From: Algoriphagus sediminis
GTDB lineage: Bacteria > Bacteroidota > Bacteroidia > Cytophagales > Cyclobacteriaceae
DNA length: 64,000 nucleotides
Direction: 5' to 3'
Assembly (NCBI RefSeq): GCF_030403435.1
Contig: NZ_JAUEPH010000006.1
Coordinates: 124,001 to 188,000, forward strand
The notes under the pieces were generated by a model. That model was not told where the DNA came from, did not search any database, and saw only the letters and a program-made list of their open reading frames with translations. Positions 26,762-36,532 of the stretch are shown here, in pieces. Numbering within the stretch: the first letter of the stretch is position 1; every line of letters starts with the position of its first letter. The translations under genes and the position numbers were made by a program.

Positions 26762-28564
26762 TTACTTCTTCCTTTCCCCTCTAAATGTCCCATTCGGCTG
26801 AATAAAGCTCACGGCGATGATCTCCCCGTCTTTTTCTTCAAACTTCACCTTAAATCCCTCCAGGACCTTCAGGTTAAACTCATGCTCGCCGATATTGACC
26901 AATTCGTATTCGGGTTGGCCGGGCACAAAGGCATATAGTTTTTCCTCCTTGATATAAATCTTGATTTCTTGCACGCCCATCAGTAGGTAGGCTCCCTCGT
27001 ACTTTTTCAAGTCATCCACCGAAAGCTCATTTTCTTTAGGTGTGCGCTTAAACTCGATTGGGTCGAGTGCTGGTTCGAAAGGTGCTTTCAATCCTGAAAT
27101 ATCGCCTGTCATATTGCTGACAAACTGAAATGGAAAGGCATTGTCCTTATTGGGTTCACCTTGATAGATCAGGTACATATTGAAGGTGTCATAGTCTTTG
27201 TGCTCCAAAAAGCCTCCCAAAAGGCCAGTCTGAACAAATAATGTATCGTTTTTCAGGTCAATTTCTATTTTGCCATAGCCAGGATGCTCGTAGGTACCGG
27301 TGTAGTCCATCAGTATATGGGATGGCTTAGTCAGGCTGGCTTTGGCCGTGGAGTCTCCAGCAGCTTTCGCCTTGGCTTGGGCTTCTTTGGCTTCTTCTAA
27401 TTTCTTGACCGTCTCTCCCAGCCAATCGGAAGGTTCCAGATTCAGCATGCGATCGGACACTATATTTCGGACGACTCCCGGGAGAGGAGATCCATTTTGG
27501 TTCGTGAGAATCATGATGCCTAAACTGTCGGTAGGGAAAAAGGAAGCCGAGGCAGAAAAGCCATCGATATTTCCTCCATGCTCCACCCGGTAATGGCCTC
27601 GATAAGACGCCAAAAACCAGCCATATCCATAGTTGGAGAACTGCACATCGGGATGCTCCTCGGAAGGAGTACCGGCTGCCACGACCATTTGGGCACTCAT
27701 AGCTTCCTTTACATAGTCTTCAGGAATGATTTGTTCGCCCTTGAATTTCCCTCCGTTGATCCAGGTGATGAGCCAGTTGGACATTTCTGAGACACTGGAA
27801 TTGATCGCCCCGGCAGGTCCCATAGCGGCGATGTTGTAGTAATCCATTTTTGTAGTCTTTCCTTCCAGACCTACCGAGTAGCCAAAAGATTTGTCTCCAT
27901 CCTTTTCCATATCAGGAATGCGGAAATTGCTTCGGGTCATGTCCAGTTTGTCAAAAAACAGCTCTTTCACATTCTGCTCCCAGCTTTTGCCGGTAAGTCG
28001 TGCACCGATTTCCCCTTGGAGGAAAAACATCCAGTTGTTGTAATACCACTGCTGACGCAATCCGGTGAAAGGCATTTGAAATTCGATCCGCTTGATCAAT
28101 TCCGTTTTGGACTCAGAAGGAAACATAAACCAAGAAAAGTCATGTCTTGGCAATCCGGTCCGATGGGCCATCAGATCTTTGACAATGATTTGCTCATTCA
28201 TCCAAGGTTCTGCAAATCGGAGTTCGGGAATGTATTTTCCTGGTCGCTCATCAAAGTCAATTTTCTCCTCTTTGCGCAGCACGCCCAAGACTGCTGAGGT
28301 AAAGGCCTTGGAAGAAGAACCAATTGCGAAAAGCGTGTTTTCTGTCACGGGAACTTGATTTTCCACATCCTTAAAGCCAAAACCCTTGGCATAAACGATT
28401 TGATCTTTTTGAACGATTGCTACCGCAAAGCCCGGAGTTTTCAGTTCAACCCTAGCTTTTTCGAGTTCAGTATCCAAAGTTTTAAAGACCTCAGAGTTTT
28501 TCTGCGCTAAAGACTGGATTACAATCAGACAGAAAAAAGAAAGAAAAGTAAAAAACTGTTTCAT
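26762..28564 (-). CDS. Secreted serine hydrolase, class C beta-lactamase fold, with C-terminal DUF3471-like domain
   Basis: A 600 aa protein: signal peptide 1-20, beta-lactamase/DD-peptidase-like domain to about 390, then a beta-rich C-terminal part (about 430-600) of the kind called DUF3471 in such enzymes. The nucleophile motif is SSSK (Ser83, Lys86), the YxN motif is in WYYNNW, and the third motif is near EHGGNIDGF. ATG 28564 gives the signal peptide; an upstream in-frame ATG does not. Probably a periplasmic esterase or peptidase; not evidently an antibiotic resistance enzyme. Confidence 0.9.
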   Translation of the reverse strand: MKQFFTFLSFFCLIVIQSLAQKNSEVFKTLDTELEKARVELKTPGFAVAIVQKDQIVYAKGFGFKDVENQVPVTENTLFAIGSSSKAFTSAVLGVLRKEEKIDFDERPGKYIPELRFAEPWMNEQIIVKDLMAHRTGLPRHDFSWFMFPSESKTELIKRIEFQMPFTGLRQQWYYNNWMFFLQGEIGARLTGKSWEQNVKELFFDKLDMTRSNFRIPDMEKDGDKSFGYSVGLEGKTTKMDYYNIAAMGPAGAINSSVSEMSNWLITWINGGKFKGEQIIPEDYVKEAMSAQMVVAAGTPSEEHPDVQFSNYGYGWFLASYRGHYRVEHGGNIDGFSASASFFPTDSLGIMILTNQNGSPLPGVVRNIVSDRMLNLEPSDWLGETVKKLEEAKEAQAKAKAAGDSTAKASLTKPSHILMDYTGTYEHPGYGKIEIDLKNDTLFVQTGLLGGFLEHKDYDTFNMYLIYQGEPNKDNAFPFQFVSNMTGDISGLKAPFEPALDPIEFKRTPKENELSVDDLKKYEGAYLLMGVQEIKIYIKEEKLYAFVPGQPEYELVNIGEHEFNLKVLEGFKVKFEEKDGEIIAVSFIQPNGTFRGERKK

Positions 28565-28574
28565 TTTGTTTGGT

Positions 28575-28937
28575 TCAAATATCTTCCACAAAGAAGATTG
28601 CATTATTATTCAAGTCATAAAGTCCAAATTCATGTGTCCCCCAGGGTGTATTTCTTCGTAGCTTGTCTTTTTTGACCACTTTTTTTTCAAGTAACTTTAG
28701 AAAATAGGGCTCAATATTTTTCACAAAAATTCTAACCACTGATCCTCCAAGTAAAGGATCATCCTCGGTGTCAGCGTGCCATTGGAGATGTATTTCTAAA
28801 CCCTTGTAGGTTAGCCCAGAATACATGGAGTCTCCAAAAGACTTTTTAAATCCCAGGGTTTCACCATACCAATTAATATCTCTTTCAATGTCTTGAGAGG
28901 GAAGAACTGGGACGGTGGATAGAAATATAGTTTCCAT
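28575..28937 (-). CDS. Glyoxalase/bleomycin-resistance (VOC) superfamily protein
   Basis: About 120 aa, one VOC-fold module pair: STVPVLPSQDIERDINWYGETLGFKK opens the first beta-alpha-beta unit, and FGLYDLNNNAIFFVE closes the second. The length and IHLQWHAD segment resemble bleomycin-resistance-like members; function unknown. ATG 28937 is preferred because the upstream in-frame ATG (28952) lies inside the terminator hairpin of the preceding gene. It ends 10 bases before the serine hydrolase start, so these two may be cotranscribed. Confidence 0.8.
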   Translation of the reverse strand: METIFLSTVPVLPSQDIERDINWYGETLGFKKSFGDSMYSGLTYKGLEIHLQWHADTEDDPLLGGSVVRIFVKNIEPYFLKLLEKKVVKKDKLRRNTPWGTHEFGLYDLNNNAIFFVEDI

Positions 28938-28966
28938 AAAAAAATACCCCATGCTTTTGCATGGGG
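28938..28966 (-). terminator. Intrinsic terminator of the Na/Pi-nucleoside hydrolase-Gfo/Idh-epimerase unit
   Basis: CCCCATGC (28947-28954) and GCATGGGG (28959-28966) form an 8-bp stem with a TTTT loop. Read on minus, it is followed by TATTTTTTT, a strong U-tract, 22 bases past the TIM-barrel gene stop. Confidence 0.85.
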
Positions 28967-28987
28967 CTTTTATTAGTCTAAAGTTAA

Positions 28988-29935
28988 TTAACCTTGATTT
29001 GCGAGGGTTCTACGTACCTGATCTAGATTGGTCCTGATATCTTCGATTCCTTCCCACTCTCGATTTGGCTCACCATGTTCGATTCCCACATAGCCATTGA
29101 AGCCTCTGGCGGTTACGATTTTAAGCATTCGCTCATAATCCAAACGGCTTTCGTTTCCTCTGTCGTCCCAGACCATTGGCTTTAGGGATACACCCTTGGC
29201 ATAAGGCATTAATTCATCAACGCCTCTGTATGAGTCATAACTTAAAATTCTATCACCTTCAGTATGCATTCGGAAGTTTCCGAAATCTGGAAGCGTTCCC
29301 GCTCTAGGATGTGCAGTTTGCTCGATCAAAGAAGCTAGCCATTTACCGTTAGAAGATAAACCACCATGGTTTTCAATTAATACGTTAATATTATAATCAT
29401 CGGCAAATTCACAGATTCTACGGAAAGTGGAACTACAGATATCAATGGCTTCTTGTCTTTTATCCTCATCCTCTGTCCATCCTACCGCATGGTATGCATT
29501 CACGCGGATGGAATGACATCCCAAATAAGCCGCAGCTTCTACCCATTTTTTATGGTTTTCTACCGTTTGTGCTCTGCCAGCAGAAGAAGCCTCTCCAAGC
29601 ATTCCTTCTCGGTCTACCATGATCAGAACAGATTCAACACCCTCTCCATCAGCACGGGTTTTCATCTCCCTCAGATAGTTCATATCCTGAGCTTTATCCA
29701 TAAAGAACTGATTCACATATTCCACAGCATCAATACCGTTCTTTTTTGCAAGCATGGCAAAATCCAGGTGATCCATTCTTCCCGCGAATAATATTCGTTG
29801 TAAAGACCATTCTGCTAATGAAATCTTAAAAACTTCCTCCTGCTTTTTGGCTCCAAAGCTTAGATTGGGTAATCCTAAACTTATCGCTGCAGCGGACAAA
29901 CCTGCAGCTTTTAAAAATTCTCTTCTCTTATTCAT
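28988..29935 (-). CDS. Tat-exported TIM-barrel sugar phosphate isomerase/epimerase-like protein
   Basis: Xylose-isomerase-like TIM barrel (AP endonuclease 2 superfamily), 315 aa. Starts MNKRREFLKAAGLSAAAIS, a twin-arginine signal with Ala-rich core. Barrel landmarks include IRVNAYHAVGW, INVLIENHGGLSSNG (metal-binding Glu/His), GTLPDFGNFR and GYVGIEHGEP. ATG 29935 is chosen to expose the Tat signal. It lies 56 bases after the Gfo/Idh gene on the same strand; such pairs act on sugars or cyclitols, but the substrate is not evident. Confidence 0.88.
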   Translation of the reverse strand: MNKRREFLKAAGLSAAAISLGLPNLSFGAKKQEEVFKISLAEWSLQRILFAGRMDHLDFAMLAKKNGIDAVEYVNQFFMDKAQDMNYLREMKTRADGEGVESVLIMVDREGMLGEASSAGRAQTVENHKKWVEAAAYLGCHSIRVNAYHAVGWTEDEDKRQEAIDICSSTFRRICEFADDYNINVLIENHGGLSSNGKWLASLIEQTAHPRAGTLPDFGNFRMHTEGDRILSYDSYRGVDELMPYAKGVSLKPMVWDDRGNESRLDYERMLKIVTARGFNGYVGIEHGEPNREWEGIEDIRTNLDQVRRTLANQG

Positions 29936-29991
29936 TGATAATTTGGTTTGATTGGCATTGGAATTTAATAAAAATATTGAATACAAGGTAT

Positions 29992-31476
29992 TTATAATTC
30001 CCAACCCTGCCTGTAGTCTCTCGTGAGAAATTTATTTGCATCTTCCTCATTAGTGATTTTTAAATTTTTCGCGTTGAACTCAAGCCTATTCCCTGAGCGG
30101 AGAGCTACCGCACCTAAATTGATTGTGTCGGTAATCGTTTGTGCTCTGATGAAACTACCTGGTGTTTGTTCTCCAGCCTGAATGGCATCCACCCAGGCGA
30201 GCGTTTTCCTATCCACTTCTCTGGAATTTATTCTCTCGGATTCTGGCCGGGCATTCATGCTGCTTTCTGGAATCAAAACAGGATCTTCACCTCGGAAACC
30301 TCCAAGGATTTTTCCCTTACTCCCCACGATCATAAGACCTTCCTGACCCACATCCTTTCCGTCTATCTCCAGTTCCTCCGGAGCAAAGGGCTTCATCCCT
30401 CCGTCATACCAAAAAAGGTCAAAACCTGGAAGAGTGGATTGTTCGGGAAATTTCCATTTGATCATGCAGCTGGCTGGAAAGGCCACATCATTCTCAACCC
30501 AACGGTAAACCTGATTCACTTCTTCCCTAGTAGTGGTTCCATAGGCCTTCACCGCCAAAGGTGAGCGATCTATCCCCAAAGTTTCAAAAAGTGGGAACAA
30601 ACTATAATGTCCCATATCAGCCACCGAACCTCCGCCGAAATCATACCATCCACGGAAGACATTATGGGTGTAATTTTTATGATAGGGTCTATCTTTCTCT
30701 GGCCCCAGCCAAAGCTCCCAGTTAAACCCATCTGGAATTGGCATGGCAGGTTCTGGTCGCTTGGTCCATTGCTGCCAAACGGGTCGGTAAGACCAATTGT
30801 GAATTTCTTTTAGTTCCCCGATAAGACCTTCATCCATCCATGCCTTGATCTGTCTATATTCAGGGCGATCTGACCAGGCTAGGAGATGAGTAATAGCACC
30901 TGTTTCTTTGGCTTTTTCAATCACCTTTCTCCCTTCTATCAGCCTGTTAGAGATGGGTTTATGTGTAACCACATTAACCCTATTATCCATGGCAAGAATA
31001 GCAATGGCCGCATGAGTGTGATCAGGAGTCATGATTTTGACAGCGTCGAGATCAGTTTCCTTTGCGAAAAGCTCACGGAAGTCCTCATAAGAGGTACAGC
31101 CTGCATTCCCTTCGGATTTATAAAACTTGTCTATGTATGCTTTGCCCACATCTCGTCCTCCTGGGATTCCTGAAACGCCCTCCCACCAGGAGTCATCATT
31201 CAATACCTGGCGGATTCCATTTCGGATTCCATTGGGTGACCAGTCGATATAATCTGTTGAGTATTTATTTGAGTCGCAAACAGAAATCACCCGCACTTTT
31301 GGGTTTTGGAGAAGACTTCCCATTTCTCTCAGTCCTTGTGTGCCACAACCAATATTGGCGACGGTAATCTGGTCAGAAGGGGGAATGTGGCCCGTTCCTG
31401 CAATCACCGAAGATGGAACTACGGATATCGATGCTGCAATTGCAGCTGCAGAACCCATAAATTCTCTGCGATTCAT
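29992..31476 (-). CDS. Tat-exported Gfo/Idh/MocA family oxidoreductase
   Basis: About 494 aa. Twin-arginine signal MNRREFMGSAAAIAASISVV; an alternative ATG six codons upstream (31494) is also possible. The NAD(P)-binding Rossmann motif VANIGCGTQGLREMG follows, then TPDHTHAAIAILAM and VTHKPISNRLIEG, the family's EKP-like catalytic loop with His before Lys-Pro. It is longer than typical cytoplasmic members (about 340 aa), as usual for the exported Bacteroidota type. Likely oxidises or epimerises a glycoside with a bound cofactor; substrate unknown. Confidence 0.9.
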   Translation of the reverse strand: MNRREFMGSAAAIAASISVVPSSVIAGTGHIPPSDQITVANIGCGTQGLREMGSLLQNPKVRVISVCDSNKYSTDYIDWSPNGIRNGIRQVLNDDSWWEGVSGIPGGRDVGKAYIDKFYKSEGNAGCTSYEDFRELFAKETDLDAVKIMTPDHTHAAIAILAMDNRVNVVTHKPISNRLIEGRKVIEKAKETGAITHLLAWSDRPEYRQIKAWMDEGLIGELKEIHNWSYRPVWQQWTKRPEPAMPIPDGFNWELWLGPEKDRPYHKNYTHNVFRGWYDFGGGSVADMGHYSLFPLFETLGIDRSPLAVKAYGTTTREEVNQVYRWVENDVAFPASCMIKWKFPEQSTLPGFDLFWYDGGMKPFAPEELEIDGKDVGQEGLMIVGSKGKILGGFRGEDPVLIPESSMNARPESERINSREVDRKTLAWVDAIQAGEQTPGSFIRAQTITDTINLGAVALRSGNRLEFNAKNLKITNEEDANKFLTRDYRQGWEL

Positions 31477-31518
31477 ATTTTTTGGAGGAGTCATTTTTTT
31501 GGGTTTAAGGTTTTAGAT

Positions 31519-32442
31519 TTATTCTTTTATAATTCGCCAAAATTCATTTTTCATGGCTTCGGCATCTATCTCAGTGTAGACTTTCACTTTTCTTTGGGTA
31601 TTTTCAGGGGGTGTGGTCACTTCCGAAATAGTAGCCCACTCAGGATACAGATAGGCTTCCACCAAGGCTAAATCCCACATCACTCTGGTTTTATCTTGAG
31701 GGTTTTGGATTCTCCATCGATCCTCAAGAATTTTTTCAATTTCTACTGATTCATCCAGCCTATCATAAGTCTCATCTCTATCAAACTGCAGAGCAAAAGA
31801 GGTCGTCGTCGTCATTATGGTGAAGTCCAGTCCTTCAAGATTAAGCAAGTAATCAAAGGCATTCAGGTCACAGCGGATGTTGAATTCGCTTTTGTTCCAA
31901 GCACCTGTCTCGGGAGAGTACCAGGAACCCAAGGAGAAAAGTTGGATTTTATCTTTGATGTCCGGTGCCAAAATCAAAGCAGTCGCCACATTGGTCATAG
32001 CCCCAAGTGTCAGGACATGGAGCTTTTCTTCTCCTTTCATCTTTCGGGCTTCGGCGATAATGGCCTGAGCTGCCGGAGAATCTCTTGGGTCCTGCTGTCC
32101 CCATGCCCTTCCGATCTGCCGATCGGCACCCAAGGGATGCGGGATGTCCATTCGACCCATGGCAGCAAGAATCTCCTCATTGAGGCGCTGACTTTCTTCG
32201 ACTGGCTTGAGCGTCGCCGTTTCGTAGGCATTCCATTTTTCAAAGACATTGAGATCAGCATTGTTGAAATGCGCCGAACTAATGCCGATTAAGTCAATTT
32301 TATCAGACTTCACTAAGTGCGCAATCGCATAAAGATCATCCATTTCATTTCCTGTATCCGCATCGAGCCATACCTTTTGCTGCGCAAAGGATAAGGAAAT
32401 AAAAAGAAAGAGGGTGAAGGTGGAGCTAAGGAATTTCAACAT
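31519..32442 (-). CDS. Exported nucleoside hydrolase (inosine-uridine preferring family)
   Basis: A 307 aa N-ribohydrolase with signal peptide (1-20, ending SLSFAQ). The calcium-binding and catalytic Asp motif DADTGNEMDD is at 27-36, where cytoplasmic enzymes usually have DxDPGxDD. VLTLGAMTNVATAL and the downstream FNIRCDLNAFDYLL motif fit the family. Its start overlaps the upstream transporter by 17 bases, so the two are translationally coupled. Export implies it acts on extracellular nucleosides or a related ribosyl compound. Confidence 0.87.
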   Translation of the reverse strand: MLKFLSSTFTLFLFISLSFAQQKVWLDADTGNEMDDLYAIAHLVKSDKIDLIGISSAHFNNADLNVFEKWNAYETATLKPVEESQRLNEEILAAMGRMDIPHPLGADRQIGRAWGQQDPRDSPAAQAIIAEARKMKGEEKLHVLTLGAMTNVATALILAPDIKDKIQLFSLGSWYSPETGAWNKSEFNIRCDLNAFDYLLNLEGLDFTIMTTTTSFALQFDRDETYDRLDESVEIEKILEDRWRIQNPQDKTRVMWDLALVEAYLYPEWATISEVTTPPENTQRKVKVYTEIDAEAMKNEFWRIIKE

Positions 32443-33382
32443 TGGGTTTATCAGGGATTATTCCAGACAGTAGTCTTTCAATATATCCCAAAAAGGGCAA
32501 AATTGTCAACACACCCAGGAAATTAAAGACCATATGGCCATTTGCGATCAGCCTTCCTAAATCATCAGTAGGAGAAATCCAGGTCACAAAATCCAGGAAG
32601 AAATCGAATAGGATCAGTCCTAATGCAATGGTCACTAGGTTAAAAGTCACATGGAAAACACCTGCTCTGATTGCCGCCCTTGATCCTCTTATTGTTGCCA
32701 ATAAAGTGTCTGAACAAGTACCCAGCTCGGCGCCAAGCATTATAGATAAACCCGCTGCTGAACTTAAGAGACCCTGCTTTCCCAATACAATAGCAATACC
32801 TACCGTGGCACTGCTGGATTGGATGATTAGGGTGGTGAGACCACCAATCCAGGCTCCTCTGAATGGGCTTTCTCCTATAGATTCCAACAGAGAAACAAAA
32901 TACTCACTATCTCGCAGAGGTAGCACAGAATGCTCCATCATGTAAAGCCCGAAAAAAAGTAATCCAAAAAAGAAAAGTACTTTACCCAGGGAATAGACAT
33001 ATCCCCTCTTGGCGAAAATCTGGATAACCAGACCAATGGCCAATGGAAAAATAGCGTAATCCGTAATACTTAATGCAAAAAGTTGACTGGAGAAGGTGGT
33101 TCCGATATTAGCTCCCAAAATGATCCCAAGAGAGTTTTTAAAACTCAATCCATTTGCATTGATCAACACAATGGTAATAATGATGACTGCTGAGGAAGAG
33201 CCCATCAGGGCAGTCGCTAGGATTCCTACCAGCAAGGAATGCAATACCGTTTTTGTGAATTTCGATATGACCTCATTAGCCTTATCTGATAAAACTTTTT
33301 CCAGGTGCTTAGACAACCGGGAAATTGAGTAAATGAAAAGTATAAGACCTCCAAAAAGAAAAGTGAGAATAGAAGCGTTCAT
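32426..33382 (-). CDS. Na/Pi cotransporter family II-like membrane protein
   Basis: A 318 aa transporter with two inverted repeats marked by ALMGSSSAVIIITIVL (about 60-75) and TLIIQSSSATVGIAIVL (about 185-200), the QSSS motifs of NptA/SLC34-like proteins. It has about eight to nine hydrophobic segments. The C-terminal PhoU-like domain seen in many bacterial members (about 550 aa total) is missing. First gene of a minus-strand unit that continues with nucleoside hydrolase, Gfo/Idh and TIM-barrel genes. Substrate assumed phosphate by family only. Confidence 0.88.
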   Translation of the reverse strand: MNASILTFLFGGLILFIYSISRLSKHLEKVLSDKANEVISKFTKTVLHSLLVGILATALMGSSSAVIIITIVLINANGLSFKNSLGIILGANIGTTFSSQLFALSITDYAIFPLAIGLVIQIFAKRGYVYSLGKVLFFFGLLFFGLYMMEHSVLPLRDSEYFVSLLESIGESPFRGAWIGGLTTLIIQSSSATVGIAIVLGKQGLLSSAAGLSIMLGAELGTCSDTLLATIRGSRAAIRAGVFHVTFNLVTIALGLILFDFFLDFVTWISPTDDLGRLIANGHMVFNFLGVLTILPFLGYIERLLSGIIPDKPNVEIP

Positions 33383-33452
33383 TCAGTCTTTGTTTGCAAG
33401 GGCAGAGAATCCTTAGAAATTATTGATAATTTAAAGAAATAATGCCTTTGCC

Positions 33453-35093
33453 ATGAGAAATAGCTTTCATCTTTTATTGATTGTTTTTATTCTTTTTTCC
33501 TGTGAAAAAGGAGCTCAAGAACCCGAAGAAACCAATAATATCTCTTATCCAGATCGCCCCAATATCGTTTGGATTGTAAATGAAGATATGTCTCCTGAGC
33601 ATTTGGGTGTCTATGGAGGTACTGGAGGGAAAACTCCAAATATCGATGCTTTGGCCGCTGAAGGCCTGAGGTTTACCAATGCTTTTTCCACAGCAGGGGT
33701 CTGTGCACCCAGTCGTGCGGCTATAATTACAGGTGCTTATCAAACCTCAATTGGTGCGCATAATATGCGAACTACCGGAATGTCCGCTAATGCTCTTGAG
33801 GCCTATCCTCCAGGTTTTAAAAGCTACAATGTGGTTCTCCCCGAAGATATGTGGCCCTATCCGGTTCATCTCAGAATGGCTGGGTATTATGTAACCAATA
33901 ATGTAAAGGAAGACTATCAATTCCAAAGTCCTGTAATGATGTGGGATGAAAGTAGCAGGGAAGCTCATTGGCGAAACCGTCCTGATCCTGATCAGCCCTT
34001 TTTCTCAATTTTCAATTTGACCATCTCGCACGAAAGTCAGGTATGGGCTCGTGCGGATGAGCCACTGTTGGTCGATCCGGATTCTGTTCTGGTTCCACCT
34101 GTTTATCCGGATGATTCCATTTCCCGACAGACAATTGCCCGCTTTATCACCAACGTGATGCAAATGGATGAGCAGGTAGGTGATATTATTCAGGAGCTCA
34201 AAGATGAGGGCCTATATGAAAATACCATTATCTTCTATTACTCTGATCATGGAGATGGAATGCCTTATTACAAGAGGGAGCTTTATGACCGAGGCCTCAA
34301 AATTCCATTGATTGTGAAAGCTCCTTTTTTAGAGGCTGGTTCTGTAACCGATGAGCTTGTAAGCTTTGTGGATTTTGGACCGACTGTCCTTTCACTTGCA
34401 GGAGTTCAAATTCCCGAAAGTATGCAGGGACAGGCTTTTCTCGGAGATCAAAAGTCGGAGCCTCGCAAATACATTTATGCCGCTCGGGATCGGATGGACT
34501 CCGAATACGATCGGGTCAGGGCTGTTTCGGATGGTCGATTTAAATACATCAGAAATTACATGCCCGAAAAGCCGAATTACCAAAATATCCAATACCGCCT
34601 TCAAAATCCCCTGATGGTTCATTTGCTCGAACTGAATGAAAATGGGGAACTGAATGAAAATCAAGCCCGCTGGTTTGCCCAAAGCAAGCCTGAGGAAGAA
34701 CTATATGACACCCAAAATGATCCTTGGGAATTTAACAACCTGGTTGGGAATCCTGGGTATGCCGGGAAGTTGGAAGAGCTGCGCAAAGCCCATGAGGATT
34801 GGATCGAAAAGTACGGAGACAAAGGTGCACTGAATGAAATGGAAATGGTCAGAAGCTGGTGGAATGGAGGGGAAAATCCTCCCATCACCGCTCCAGCTGA
34901 GGTGAGTTTTTCCGAGGGAAAAGTCACTTTAAGCTGCCCCACTTCTTCTGCTTTGATCGGCTGGAGAAAATCAGAAAGCGATACATGGCAGGTTTATACT
35001 GCTCCTTTTGAGGCTCAAGCAGGAGAAACAATTTACGTGAACTCACATCGGATTGGCTACGAGCCCTCCGAGTTTCAATTAACTCTTGAATGA
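33453..35093 (+). CDS. S1-family sulfatase lipoprotein
   Basis: Type I sulfatase, 546 aa. The N-terminus is a lipoprotein signal with LFSC (Cys17). The formylglycine motif CAPSR is at 84-88 and would need an anaerobic or FGE maturase encoded elsewhere. NIVWIVNEDMSPEHLGVYGG and YYSDHGDGMPYYKRELYDRG are metal-binding regions. The last about 65 residues look like a chitobiase-type beta-sandwich (SALIGWRKSESDTWQVYTAP). It could be heparan- or N-sulfoglucosamine-type, but the substrate is not certain. Divergent from the Na/Pi transporter. Confidence 0.9.
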   Translation: MRNSFHLLLIVFILFSCEKGAQEPEETNNISYPDRPNIVWIVNEDMSPEHLGVYGGTGGKTPNIDALAAEGLRFTNAFSTAGVCAPSRAAIITGAYQTSIGAHNMRTTGMSANALEAYPPGFKSYNVVLPEDMWPYPVHLRMAGYYVTNNVKEDYQFQSPVMMWDESSREAHWRNRPDPDQPFFSIFNLTISHESQVWARADEPLLVDPDSVLVPPVYPDDSISRQTIARFITNVMQMDEQVGDIIQELKDEGLYENTIIFYYSDHGDGMPYYKRELYDRGLKIPLIVKAPFLEAGSVTDELVSFVDFGPTVLSLAGVQIPESMQGQAFLGDQKSEPRKYIYAARDRMDSEYDRVRAVSDGRFKYIRNYMPEKPNYQNIQYRLQNPLMVHLLELNENGELNENQARWFAQSKPEEELYDTQNDPWEFNNLVGNPGYAGKLEELRKAHEDWIEKYGDKGALNEMEMVRSWWNGGENPPITAPAEVSFSEGKVTLSCPTSSALIGWRKSESDTWQVYTAPFEAQAGETIYVNSHRIGYEPSEFQLTLE

Positions 35094-35335
35094 ACAATTT
35101 ATTCCCACTCGCCCAAGGGCTATTCATTGGCTTCAATGTCTACGATTCTCGAAAGATTTTAGGAATTCAAATGAGTAGAAAATGAATACTCGAATTGGTA
35201 TTATCTCCATTTTGAAATTTCAGATGGTAAAGGAGAGGTTCCATAGGAGTTGTGAGGGATAGGATTGGAATTTTTCTTGGATTATTTGTTCCCTATTTCT
35301 CTATCAGGAAATAGTTGACCAGCATTAGCATAAGC

Positions 35336-36472
35336 TTAATTTTTTTTGAACTTCGGTTTCAAGCCAAATAGGGGCCGAACCCATTTCCATCGACGAATTA
35401 GAAATTCATAAATCAAAAATGTCAAACCAAAAGTCCCAAGGACCATTATCAGAAACTTTGGAAGGAACCCCCAGTCCAAATGCATGATGTAAAATCCAAT
35501 CCCGATGGTGATAGTCTGGTGAAGGATATAGAAAGGATACACGGCCTCGTTCGCATAGCTTAGCTTTGAACTCGGTTTATTTAAATTGGCAGCTCCATAT
35601 CCGAATAGTGTGAGAATCCAAGCCCATAAATTGGCTACTTTTAGCGCAGCTTCTATAAAATGAATAAGCGTAGAGTCTTCCCAGATTAAGCGAAGACCGA
35701 TCATCAGAGTGAAGAATAAAATGCCCAGATAGAGGTACTTTCTTCTATTTTCTTGAACGGTTTTCCAGAACTCCGCTCCTGTAGAAATCAGTAAAAACCC
35801 GAAGAAAAATAGCGTTCCATAATTGACCAAGTTGAACCAATCTCCGATAAGGGCATGTGTGGATGGAAAAAATGGTTCTATCAATGATTCCCATATATAA
35901 AGTGGGATTATGAGGAAAAATAATCCAAATGGTTGTGCGGCCCACTTGCGAAGCAGATTCAATACTCTAGCCTGTGGATGAGATCGGAAATATAAAAAGA
36001 GGGGTAGCAAAAGGATCGAAAAAATAAATAGGTAAGGTAAAAACCATAGTTGGTGCCAAGAAAAGTTCCCTTCTGGATAAGTGCCATTAGCGAAAAGTTG
36101 GCTAGGCCAAAAATTAAAATACCCTGGAAGGATCTGTCCAACATCTAATCGTTCAAAGTATATCTGGGGTGGAACGATCACCAGCATTCCAAAGATTAAT
36201 GGAATAATTAGTCTGATAAATCTTTCCTTCGAAAATTCCATCCCTGATCTACTTGATAACGCGTAAAAGGTCCCCATTCCAGAAATTACAAAGAGGATTG
36301 GTAATCGCCACTGATTCAGAAAAAGCATGGGCCAGCGAAGGTCAGGATAGATAATGTCATTTTTGATATGGAAATCCCAAGGGACAAAGAACATCCCTAC
36401 ATGATAAAATATCAGAAGGCCAAAAACGATTACCCTGAGCCAGTCTAAATCGTAACGACGAATCTTTTTCAT
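35336..36472 (-). CDS. Acyltransferase 3 family membrane protein (OpgC-like)
   Basis: A 378 aa protein with about ten membrane segments. The opening RYDLDWLRVIVFGLLIFYHVG carries the family His that accepts acyl transfer, and WRLPILFVISGMGTFYAL plus KERFIRLIIPLIFGML follow. Such enzymes O-acylate surface polysaccharides or membrane-derived glucans. It lies alone between two sulfatases: 240 bases of sequence with no visible gene separate it from the first (convergent), and 60 bases from the second. Confidence 0.88.
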   Translation of the reverse strand: MKKIRRYDLDWLRVIVFGLLIFYHVGMFFVPWDFHIKNDIIYPDLRWPMLFLNQWRLPILFVISGMGTFYALSSRSGMEFSKERFIRLIIPLIFGMLVIVPPQIYFERLDVGQILPGYFNFWPSQLFANGTYPEGNFSWHQLWFLPYLFIFSILLLPLFLYFRSHPQARVLNLLRKWAAQPFGLFFLIIPLYIWESLIEPFFPSTHALIGDWFNLVNYGTLFFFGFLLISTGAEFWKTVQENRRKYLYLGILFFTLMIGLRLIWEDSTLIHFIEAALKVANLWAWILTLFGYGAANLNKPSSKLSYANEAVYPFYILHQTITIGIGFYIMHLDWGFLPKFLIMVLGTFGLTFLIYEFLIRRWKWVRPLFGLKPKFKKN

Positions 36473-36532
36473 TTTCAGATTTCAGTCCTTATTTTTCAAG
36501 TAATCTTACACCTAAAGGCAGGATGAAAGATA

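Noticed and set aside
26762-28564. Antibiotic-resistance beta-lactamase
   Set aside because: The SxxK/YxN fold is shared by many esterases and peptidases, and the long C-terminal domain and context do not suggest resistance.
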